The notes under the pieces are model-generated. The model did no database searches. It was not told where the DNA came from and worked only from the letters and a program-made list of their open reading frames with translations. A stretch of 6,242 nt of DNA from Candidatus Shapirobacteria bacterium (GTDB taxonomy: Bacteria > Patescibacteriota > Microgenomatia > UBA12405 > UBA6130), in NCBI GenBank assembly GCA_027007615.1, contig JALTFB010000055.1, positions 1 to 6,242 of the forward strand, given 5' to 3'. Position 1 is the first letter of the stretch. Each line of letters opens with the position of its first letter. A program made the translations under genes and the position numbers. Below, piece after piece: positions 1-5,874 of this stretch.

Positions 1-1966
1 ACTTGCCCCAGTCTTGAAAACGCTTTTCATCTAAATTGGGATATTTTTCCCTTTCCCTCTTGCCAACCACCACATAACGCACCTTATATTTCAAAATAAG
101 ATAATGCGCCACCGGCATATCTTTTCCTTGATAAATAAGCTCAACTTCATGCTGCCGTTGTTGCGGTAATTGGTAGCCTCCCCGCCAAAGCCACTCGTGG
201 ACCAGCCAACCCTCAACCGTTGGTAGGCCCGTTGTCGCAGAAATTCTATCATCTAAAGTATAACTCTCGCCGGCAGCCTCAAGAACCACCGGCTGGCCCT
301 TGATATGGCTTACCAGCCATTGCCGTAATTGGTAGTCAGCTGGCATTTTTTTAGCCATAAAAGCCAAGCCGTCAAGTCCCCGATACCGGGAGGCATTAAT
401 CCGGCCATAATAACCATCAATGGCAAAAACCGGGTAAATCATTTGGGCGGCAAACCCTAAGCTTATTAAGATGGCCAAAATTCCCCGCCGCCAACGCGAT
501 GACTTTTCCAGTAAACGCCAGCTAATATAACCGGCCGCCAAAGCATAAAGGACAAAACTTTGATAAACCAATTTAAACATCGTGTTGGCGCGATGGTAAC
601 CCACCGTATAAATATCTTTTACATAAGCAATTTCCGGCAGGAAAACCAGTATTGTTGCCCAAAAGGTAATCGCCAAAACAAAACGGTCGGCTGATGTTCT
701 CCGGATTAAGCGCCGATAACCAAACCAATAAAGCAGCGACAGGAGCCAGAAAAATCCCCAGAGAACCAAGAGCTGCCACCAAAGGGAATGGGTCGGCGTT
801 AAGGCCAACCCCTGGGCTATCGAATGGAAATGGAAAAGGAACGGGGAGGCTATCGTTAGGGCTGTTAAAAACACCACTAGCCCAAATTTCAGCCAACGCC
901 AAAAATGCCGGCGGCCGAATTGCAACCAAGTCGCCAAAGCAAATAATCCCCCATAAATGGGAAAATCCCAAGCATTGGCCATTAACATTACACCTAATAC
1001 AAAACCCAAAGTTAAACTTCGCCAGCCAAACTTCCGTCGGGAAAAAATTAGAAATTGGCTCAAGAAAAATAGAAATAATAAAACCGGCAATAAGTCGATA
1101 AGGTGGGCATGCAAATCGGCCACCACAAATGAATAGCCGGGAAATTCATGTATCGTCCTGTCTTGAGAATTGGGCGGATAATAACCGATAAAGCGAGTAG
1201 CGTTGGGATACCAATAATTTCTAGCCCCATCTTTGATAACAAAAACAGCGGCGTGCAAATTGCCGCCCAAGCTTAATAAAAAAGCGCCGATTAGGCCTCC
1301 GGTAATTACCGCCCGCCAAAAAGCTTTTTTACTTAGCCGGCGGCGGGCGGTAAGCCAAATGCCGGCTAAAGAAAAGCTGCCGCTAAAAGTCAAGGCGAAA
1401 ATTGTCGCAATGAGAAGATTATAAGTAATTCGCGCCGGCAATCCGCTAAAAAGCGTTAAAACGGCAGCTTGCAAATGGCCAAAATAATAATAATTTATCG
1501 GCTGGCCTGCAAACCAAGGGTCGGCCGCCGGCAGCCAACGGCTGCGCAAGATAGAATTCAGAAAGCCAAAATCCATAAATTTTTCCAGACCCTGGATATC
1601 GGGCTGGAAACCGCGCACTAAGGCCCAAAGAAAAAGGCTAACCAAGAAAACGGTTTCTGTTACGGCCATCAGCTGCCAATCTTTTACCGTCAAACGCAAG
1701 GGACGCCGCCGCCAAGCTAAAACATTTAAAATAAACAGACCCAAAAGAAATAGGGAAATTGACGTCAAGCCAAAAGGCAGCCAATGGAGACTGGCGGCCA
1801 GGAATACCAGATAGCTTACCACAAGTGTGGTGACAATTTTAGCGAAAAGCCAATTCCAGCCCCGAGGGCGCAAGGGGCTAAAGCGGGCCAGAAGAGGAAA
1901 GGAAACCGCTCCCCAAAAAAGCAGCATTAACCACCAACGGGCAATAGTTATTAAATCTGTAAGCAT
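1..1966 (-). CDS. DUF2298 (YYY-type) multi-pass membrane protein, 3' end cut by window edge
   Basis: The frame is open from ATG at 1966 to the left edge (about 655 residues); the C-terminal end is missing. I recognise the DUF2298/'Chlor_Arch_YYY' family from a series of motifs. Residues 128-164 carry E128, D132, the stretch FGFLNSILRS, DPWFAGQP and the signature NYYYFGH (158-164). Residues 278-288 read YSFVVADLHAH. NAWDFP is at 331-336. E445, D451 and RANTMFK (459-465) follow, then LDG at 531-533, and TGLPTVEGW with HEWLWR at 579-595. The last visible part (RYVVVGKRERE and on) resembles the family's C-terminal end, so little is probably missing. The N-terminal part is many hydrophobic helices; about the last 110 residues look soluble. 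The family's biochemical role is unknown; a GT-C-like glycosyltransferase role is inferred from its architecture and glycosyltransferase neighbours. The start overlaps the stop of the PAP2 gene as TAATG, implying translational coupling; no clear Shine-Dalgarno is seen. Confidence 0.9.
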   Translation of the reverse strand, partial: MLTDLITIARWWLMLLFWGAVSFPLLARFSPLRPRGWNWLFAKIVTTLVVSYLVFLAASLHWLPFGLTSISLFLLGLFILNVLAWRRRPLRLTVKDWQLMAVTETVFLVSLFLWALVRGFQPDIQGLEKFMDFGFLNSILRSRWLPAADPWFAGQPINYYYFGHLQAAVLTLFSGLPARITYNLLIATIFALTFSGSFSLAGIWLTARRRLSKKAFWRAVITGGLIGAFLLSLGGNLHAAVFVIKDGARNYWYPNATRFIGYYPPNSQDRTIHEFPGYSFVVADLHAHLIDLLPVLLFLFFLSQFLIFSRRKFGWRSLTLGFVLGVMLMANAWDFPIYGGLFALATWLQFGRRHFWRWLKFGLVVFLTALTIASPFLFHFHSIAQGLALTPTHSLWWQLLVLWGFFWLLSLLYWFGYRRLIRRTSADRFVLAITFWATILVFLPEIAYVKDIYTVGYHRANTMFKLVYQSFVLYALAAGYISWRLLEKSSRWRRGILAILISLGFAAQMIYPVFAIDGYYGRINASRYRGLDGLAFMAKKMPADYQLRQWLVSHIKGQPVVLEAAGESYTLDDRISATTGLPTVEGWLVHEWLWRGGYQLPQQRQHEVELIYQGKDMPVAHYLILKYKVRYVVVGKREREKYPNLDEKRFQDWGK

Positions 1967-2448
1967 TAGAAATGTAAAACTTTGCGGCCAAGGAAAAAGA
2001 TAACCAAGCCTAAAACAAATCCACCCATAATGTCAACCGGATAATGCAAGCCAAAATAAATTCTGCCAAAATTTACCAAAAAAATGCCCGGCAAAATTAT
2101 ATAGAAAATTGGCTTATTCATTAGCCACAAGAAAGAAAGCACCAGCGCCGAGCGGATGGCATGGCCCGAAGGGAAACTACCCCAAGAGTAACGGCCTATC
2201 CAGGGGGGAGGCTGGAAATGCAAGTTATAAAACGGCCGCGGCCAGGGTGAAAAATACTTGAGGGTTATTTCCACAAATTCCGAAAATAGCAATAGCAATA
2301 AAAATGCCGCCAGCCGCCGCCAGCGGTGGCGGTAACCCCAAAAACCGAGCAATCCAAAAATAACCAGCCATAAGAACCAATGGGAAAAGAAAAAGAGCAG
2401 CCAAGAGAAATGCGCTTGGCTTGGTTGCCAGAACAAAAAGCTAAACAT
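1966..2448 (-). CDS. PAP2 family membrane phosphatase (phosphatidic acid / polyprenyl-diphosphate phosphatase-like)
   Basis: This 160-residue protein has the full PAP2 catalytic signature: K64-x6-R71-P72 (motif 1), PSGH at 93-96 with the motif 2 His H96, and R129-x5-H135-x3-D139 (motif 3). The Ser that usually precedes the motif 3 Arg is Gly128. About five membrane helices are visible (roughly 14-38, 44-62, 98-112, 113-128, 136-155), with motif 1 and PSGH on the loop between helices 2 and 3. Family members remove phosphate from phosphatidic acid, phosphatidylglycerol phosphate or undecaprenyl diphosphate. Given the glycosyltransferase and flippase-like neighbours, a polyprenyl (di)phosphate substrate is the most likely, but this is inference. 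The start lies inside the end of the upstream gene (8 bp overlap), with AGG eight bases before the ATG as a weak ribosome site. The stop overlaps the next start as TAATG. The length is short but normal for minimal PAP2 enzymes. Confidence 0.92.
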   Translation of the reverse strand: MFSFLFWQPSQAHFSWLLFFFSHWFLWLVIFGLLGFWGYRHRWRRLAAFLLLLLFSEFVEITLKYFSPWPRPFYNLHFQPPPWIGRYSWGSFPSGHAIRSALVLSFLWLMNKPIFYIILPGIFLVNFGRIYFGLHYPVDIMGGFVLGLVIFFLGRKVLHF

Positions 2449-3409
2449 TCTTATTACCTATTAATTTATAAGCCTGAAAAGCCAAAATGCCAATCAAAAC
2501 CCCAAACCAAAGAGTAGAAAAACGGACCAAAAGAGTGGCTATCACGACTTGGCCGGAGGACACCCCTAAAAAGACAATCAACAAACCCGCCACCGTCGGT
2601 TCGGTGATACCAATCCCGCCCGGCAAAGGAATGCCAAAGCCTAATGCTGCCGAAAAAGAAAAGATGAAAAGCGTCGCCAGAAACCAATTTATATCAAAAG
2701 GCTGCCCCACCACCCTAGCAACCAAATAGCTGCTTCCCAACATCTGAATCGACCAAGCCAACAAGCCCAAAATTATCCCCAATAACAACGGACCCGGCTT
2801 AGCCAAAAAAGTGGCATGGCGGTATAAATTCAGCAGGCGCTCCGCCAAAGCCCGGTACCAAGACCCAAGCTTATTAACCGGCCAAAGGATAATCGCCGGC
2901 ACCAGACGGTCAAATTGAAAAATGATTACAAAAAGGAAACAAAGAAAAACTATCAAAATGACAAAATTAGCTCCAAAATGAAAGCGAAACAAACCTGCCG
3001 CCATAAGCAACAGCATTGCCAAGGCATCGGTGAAACGTTCAAAAACCACCGCCGCCAATATCTTGCTTGCCCTTACTCCGGTTTGCTGTTTCACTAAGAT
3101 AGGTTTTAAAACCTCCCCGCTTCGCAGAGGAGTGACCACTGTGGCCAGCCCGGAAAGGAAGATTAAGGCCGACTTGTGCCCGGAAACAGATGCTTTTTTA
3201 TTTTGGAAACTAAGCAACCGCCGCAGGAAAAAATCCCAGCGCAAAAACCGGAAAAAGTAACTTGCCAGCGAGGCGGCAAGAGCCAGCAAAAATGGCTTTT
3301 GCCAAAACCAAAAAAGGTCTATTCGCTGTTGATGCCAGTCGCTCCAAAAGGCAAAAAACAAAAACGTTAAGATAAAGAGAATAAGAGCCGTTATAAATTT
3401 TAGGCGCAT
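2441..3409 (-). CDS. Flippase-like membrane protein, lysylphosphatidylglycerol synthase TM family (UPF0104)
   Basis: A 322-residue, multi-helix protein with the landmarks of the LPG_synthase_TM/UPF0104 family (PF03706): an aromatic/Arg stretch FFRFLRWDFFLR (52-63), TPLRSGEVLKP (93-103), FERFTDAL (123-130), and near the C-terminus LPLPGGIGITEP (260-271) followed by R296. These conserved charged and Gly/Pro residues belong to the flippase half of MprF. The cytosolic aminoacyl-phosphatidylglycerol synthase domain of MprF is absent, and the length is usual for the stand-alone form, so calling it MprF would be wrong. Stand-alone members are poorly characterised; movement of a lipid or lipid-linked sugar across the membrane is the usual guess. 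It is the first gene of an overlapping set (8 bp overlap with the PAP2 gene). The ATG at 3409 was chosen because a TG-T-TATACT extended -10 box lies eight bases before it and a typical first helix follows at once. The 64-bp gap to the previous gene is the only break on this strand between the two. Confidence 0.88.
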   Translation of the reverse strand: MRLKFITALILFILTFLFFAFWSDWHQQRIDLFWFWQKPFLLALAASLASYFFRFLRWDFFLRRLLSFQNKKASVSGHKSALIFLSGLATVVTPLRSGEVLKPILVKQQTGVRASKILAAVVFERFTDALAMLLLMAAGLFRFHFGANFVILIVFLCFLFVIIFQFDRLVPAIILWPVNKLGSWYRALAERLLNLYRHATFLAKPGPLLLGIILGLLAWSIQMLGSSYLVARVVGQPFDINWFLATLFIFSFSAALGFGIPLPGGIGITEPTVAGLLIVFLGVSSGQVVIATLLVRFSTLWFGVLIGILAFQAYKLIGNKNV

Positions 3410-3417
3410 TTTCGTTC

Positions 3418-3446
3418 AGTATAACACGATAAATGCCTTCGCTAAA
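3418..3446 (-). promoter_or_regulatory. Probable sigma-70-type promoter for the flippase-PAP2-DUF2298 unit
   Basis: On the minus strand the -10 box TATACT (3423-3418) has an extended TGT just before it. A poor -35, TTTAGC (3446-3441), lies exactly 17 bases upstream. The -10 ends only eight bases before the ATG at 3409, so a start point at the usual distance would leave a leader of zero to a few bases, and no Shine-Dalgarno is present. The box lies in the 64-bp gap after the glycosyltransferase gene, which argues that the three overlapping genes can be transcribed separately from it. This is by-eye matching. Confidence 0.5.
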
Positions 3447-3465
3447 CCGGCCGGCGCAGTTTAAA

Positions 3466-3485
3466 TACCGCTGTTAATTGCGGTA
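3466..3485 (-). terminator. Short stem-loop spanning the stop codon of the glycosyltransferase gene; weak terminator candidate
   Basis: A perfect 6-bp inverted repeat (TACCGC / GCGGTA) with an 8-base loop encloses the TAA stop at 3476-3474. On the minus-strand transcript it is followed by UAUUUAAA rather than a solid U-run. It may slow or partly end transcription before the next promoter, or be chance. The stem is short and the U-tract is poor, so read-through into the flippase gene is quite possible. Confidence 0.25.
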
Positions 3486-5144
3486 AATCGCTTTCAGGTA
3501 TTTTGCCGCCGACCAAAATTCACGGCGGCAATAAATGAGAACCGTCGGATGGTCATAAACTGTAAAAATTTCCTCAGCCGCCTGGTCATTTATGGCCCAC
3601 AACTGCCGGCCCCGAAAGCTGACGCCGGGAGAATTGGTAAATTGCCGGCAAAGATAAAAGTTAAGCCGACCCGCAAAAAGCAGTTTGTAAAAACGGCTGG
3701 CTACCGGGTACCTGTCGGGGGCCTTGGGAATTGATTTCCAGAGCCGGTTGGAAGACAAAATAAGATAATCGACCTTGGAAAGCTGCCGGCTCAATTGCTG
3801 CCATTTGGCTAAACTATCAGGAGCATAGAGGTGGAGAATTTCCTGATGGTATTGAAAATGCGTTCTCCCGACCAACGGCAAGGGCAGACAATCATCCCAA
3901 TATTCACAAGACAGTGTGGCGCCGGCCGGCAAGTGCCTGTAAATCCACTGCGATGCCGCCAACCGTGAGTTATTCTGGCGGTAAACGTTCATAAAAAGCA
4001 AGGTCCAGCTAGCCAAAATGAACAATAAAATTACTCGTTGCCAAAGATGAGCAAATTTTTTGTTCATTGTTTGTTCAAAATATAGACCCATTATGAAGGC
4101 AATTGCTGGATACATAGGCAGAAAATAACGCCCCGCTTTTACAAAAAAGCTGCCGCGAATAATAAAAACAAATAGTATCCAAGCCAAAGGCACGAGCACT
4201 TCCGGCCGCCGCCAACGGCGGGCCAGTTTAAACACTGCCAACAAAAAAACTGTCCCCATCGGCAACCCCAATTCCCAAAGCAAAATATTTTCGGCCGGGA
4301 AAAGCCAGGGGTGCGTCTGAAACCATTGGACACTGGGAGGAAACCAAAAATGGGGGCTAAACCAAGAACGAAGCTCTTGCCAGCTACGCCAAAAATCCGG
4401 ATTGATACCAGCGGCTTGAAAATAAATCGGCGCCGCCAGATAAATCGCCAGCACTAACGCCACCGTGAGCAAAATCAACCGCTTCAATAATAAAATTGGC
4501 CGGCGGCAATAAGCGGCCATTAGCAAAGTAATCATAAAAACAGCCCCCAATAAAGCGGAAATTTTTGATGCCGCCGCCAAACCAAGCGCAAATCCCGTTC
4601 CCGCCAGCCACCATGGATAGTATCGGCCGCGGCGGCGATAATATTGGTATAAAAAAGCGAGGCCAAGTGCTAGAAAGAAATTAGCAAAAGGATCAACCGT
4701 ATAGAAATGGCTTAGTTGGATTGGCAAAACCATCAATGCATAAAAAAACGGCGCCCACAAGCCGCGGCTGACAGTATAAAGCAAAAGGATAATAAAGCTA
4801 TCAAAGGTTGCCGCCATAATCCGACCCATTAAATTTAATTTTGCATAGCTAGCCCAATGGAAAATCTGGGCCGTAAATTTGGTTAAAACTAATGGCAGCG
4901 GCCCATAGACGAAGAAGTTATAGCCGCGGTTGAAAGGATTGAGGGGAGAACGGCGGCTGGAAAAATATTCGCCCCAACCATGCGGCCGGCGCAAATCTAA
5001 GCTAACCATCGTTAAGAAGCGGCCGTCGGGATGCAGGTGCTGTCCTTGATCCCAATTAAAATGATAAAGGCGCAGGCTCAGGCCGAAAATAAAAATCAAT
5101 GTCAGCAACAAAATTTTGCGGCCGGCGGCTTTCTTTCCCATCAC
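3474..5144 (-). CDS. GT-C fold glycosyltransferase, GT39/PMT (ArnT-like) family membrane protein
   Basis: A 556-residue integral membrane protein. A Lys/Arg-rich start and first helix (about 10-26) lead into LRLYHFNWD (24-32) and HPDGR (38-42). This is the acidic first external loop where GT-C enzymes of the PMT/ArnT type keep the catalytic Asp, so D32 and D40 are the candidates. YGPLPL (80-85), SHFYTVDPFANFF (145-157) and AAASKIS (about 190-196) are further family landmarks. About ten hydrophobic helices run to roughly residue 390, followed by a soluble C-terminal domain of about 150 residues ending in FTVYDHPTVLIY (527-538). Family members move a sugar from a polyprenyl-phosphate donor to protein, lipid or glycan outside the membrane; donor and acceptor here are unknown. 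The C-terminal domain is homologous to the partial gene at 5871-6242. The start is GTG at 5144 or ATG at 5141, adjacent in-frame codons. A perfect TATAAT lies eight bases before the GTG and no Shine-Dalgarno is seen. The gene diverges from the uracil-DNA glycosylase. Confidence 0.85.
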   Translation of the reverse strand: MMGKKAAGRKILLLTLIFIFGLSLRLYHFNWDQGQHLHPDGRFLTMVSLDLRRPHGWGEYFSSRRSPLNPFNRGYNFFVYGPLPLVLTKFTAQIFHWASYAKLNLMGRIMAATFDSFIILLLYTVSRGLWAPFFYALMVLPIQLSHFYTVDPFANFFLALGLAFLYQYYRRRGRYYPWWLAGTGFALGLAAASKISALLGAVFMITLLMAAYCRRPILLLKRLILLTVALVLAIYLAAPIYFQAAGINPDFWRSWQELRSWFSPHFWFPPSVQWFQTHPWLFPAENILLWELGLPMGTVFLLAVFKLARRWRRPEVLVPLAWILFVFIIRGSFFVKAGRYFLPMYPAIAFIMGLYFEQTMNKKFAHLWQRVILLFILASWTLLFMNVYRQNNSRLAASQWIYRHLPAGATLSCEYWDDCLPLPLVGRTHFQYHQEILHLYAPDSLAKWQQLSRQLSKVDYLILSSNRLWKSIPKAPDRYPVASRFYKLLFAGRLNFYLCRQFTNSPGVSFRGRQLWAINDQAAEEIFTVYDHPTVLIYCRREFWSAAKYLKAIYRN

Positions 5145-5152
5145 TACTGTAA

Positions 5153-5158
5153 ATTATA
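5153..5158 (-). promoter_or_regulatory. -10 box of the glycosyltransferase promoter
   Basis: A consensus TATAAT on the minus strand (5158-5153) sits eight bases before GTG 5144 and eleven before ATG 5141, so the expected transcript would be leaderless or carry only a few bases. No good -35 is present at 17 bases; a TTGAAA (5184-5179) is 20 bases upstream, which is too far for a normal pair. The surrounding 5145-5256 gap is strongly A/T-rich and holds a second promoter for the divergent gene. A small 5-bp inverted repeat AATAT-4-ATATT (5183-5196) overlaps the TTGAAA; I would not call it an operator without more support. Confidence 0.5.
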
Positions 5159-5222
5159 AACCACATAAATCCAGAGTGTTTCAATATTAAGATATTCTAT
5201 TGCTTAAAATAAATTAATGCTT

Positions 5223-5251
5223 TTGAATATTTCCGCAAAACCTTCTAAAAT
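5223..5251 (+). promoter_or_regulatory. Sigma-70-type promoter of the uracil-DNA glycosylase gene
   Basis: TTGAAT (5223-5228) and TAAAAT (5246-5251) are separated by exactly 17 bases, a good match to the TTGACA-17-TATAAT consensus. Only five bases (AAGCT) lie between the -10 box and the ATG at 5257, so transcription would be expected to start on or next to the start codon, giving a leaderless mRNA. No Shine-Dalgarno lies before the ATG, which fits that reading. Confidence 0.6.
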
Positions 5252-5256
5252 AAGCT

Positions 5257-5874
5257 ATGTCTGCACACGACAGCCTCGACAAAATTGCCCTCGAAATTCA
5301 ACAATGCCAAAAATGCTCACTCGCCAAAAGCGCCCGGCAGGCCGTTCCCGGCGCCGGTAACCCCCAGGCCCAAATTGTTTTTATCGGTGAAGCCCCAGGC
5401 TATTGGGAGGACCAAAAAGGTATCCCTTTTGTAGGCGCCGCCGGCCGCCTTCTAGACCAACTTCTGGCTTCAATTAATCTCAGCCGCGAAGAAATATTCA
5501 TCACCAATATTCTCAAACACCGCCCTCCCAATAATCGCGATCCCCTTCCCGAAGAAATTGTCGCCTGCACTCCCTATCTGCGCCGCCAGCTGCTATCCAT
5601 CAAGCCGAAGATTATCGTCACCCTGGGAAGGTTTGCTATGAATTTCTTCCTCCCTCAAGCCTATATCTCCCGCGTCCACGGCCAAGCCAAACCGGTCCGT
5701 TGGGAAGAGCTTGACCTTTTGCTATTCCCTGTTTACCATCCCGCCGCCGCCCTGAGAAACGGCCAATTTATGCAACAGTTGCGCCAGGATTTCCAACAAC
5801 TCTCCAAAGTTATTAACCAAAAAGATCAGCCGGCCCCGCCGCCTCCGCCGCCAGAACAGACCAGTTTATTCTAG
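5257..5874 (+). CDS. Family 4 uracil-DNA glycosylase (Fe-S type), with an altered cluster ligand and a clamp-motif tail
   Basis: A 205-residue base-excision repair enzyme that would remove uracil from DNA in the cytoplasm. Family 4 landmarks, in order: CQKC (17-20), GEAPGYWED (44-52, uracil pocket motif 1), GIPFVGAAGRLLD (55-67), the conserved ITN with N84, KHRPPNNRDP (87-96), C104, VTLGRFA (121-127) and HPAA (161-164, motif with catalytic-region H161). In well-studied members the 4Fe-4S cluster is held by CxxC, the Cys of KCRPP and a later Cys. Here C17, C20 and C104 are present, but the third ligand position is H88. The tail is proline-rich (P192, six prolines at 194-199) and ends in QTSLF (201-205), resembling the QLxLF sliding-clamp binding motif. 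ATG 5257 is supported by the promoter five bases upstream and by the N-terminal length normal for the family. The coding strand is C-rich, unlike the other genes here. The stop TAG shares CTAG with the stop of the convergent gene. Confidence 0.93.
   Translation: MSAHDSLDKIALEIQQCQKCSLAKSARQAVPGAGNPQAQIVFIGEAPGYWEDQKGIPFVGAAGRLLDQLLASINLSREEIFITNILKHRPPNNRDPLPEEIVACTPYLRRQLLSIKPKIIVTLGRFAMNFFLPQAYISRVHGQAKPVRWEELDLLLFPVYHPAAALRNGQFMQQLRQDFQQLSKVINQKDQPAPPPPPPEQTSLF
5871..5874. other. Palindromic CTAG serving as stop codon on both strands
   Basis: The plus-strand glycosylase stops with TAG at 5872-5874 and the minus-strand glycosyltransferase stops with TAG at 5873-5871. The two convergent genes thus overlap by the four bases CTAG, leaving no intergenic space. 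Any terminator for either transcript must lie inside the opposite gene, so antisense overlap is expected if both are active. Confidence 0.9.

Noticed and set aside
573..971. Open minus-strand frame of 132 codons inside the DUF2298 gene
   Set aside because: It is a different frame of the same strand as the DUF2298 coding sequence; hydrophobicity is a by-product of the pyrimidine-rich codons of the real gene.
694..1101. Open plus-strand frame of 135 codons
   Set aside because: It lies antisense to the DUF2298 gene, whose motifs are unmistakable; the translated product has no family features and no promoter or ribosome site.
2487..3370. Several plus-strand frames of 60-80 codons, rich in Lys, Arg and Pro
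   Set aside because: They are antisense shadows of the flippase-like gene, overlap each other and have no recognisable domain.
2441..3409. MprF (phosphatidylglycerol lysyltransferase) annotation
   Set aside because: Only the transmembrane family is present; the catalytic aminoacyl-transfer domain is absent.
5183..5196. AATAT-4-ATATT inverted repeat in the divergent promoter region as an operator
   Set aside because: Five-base arms in an A/T-rich gap are expected by chance; no second copy with the same layout was found.
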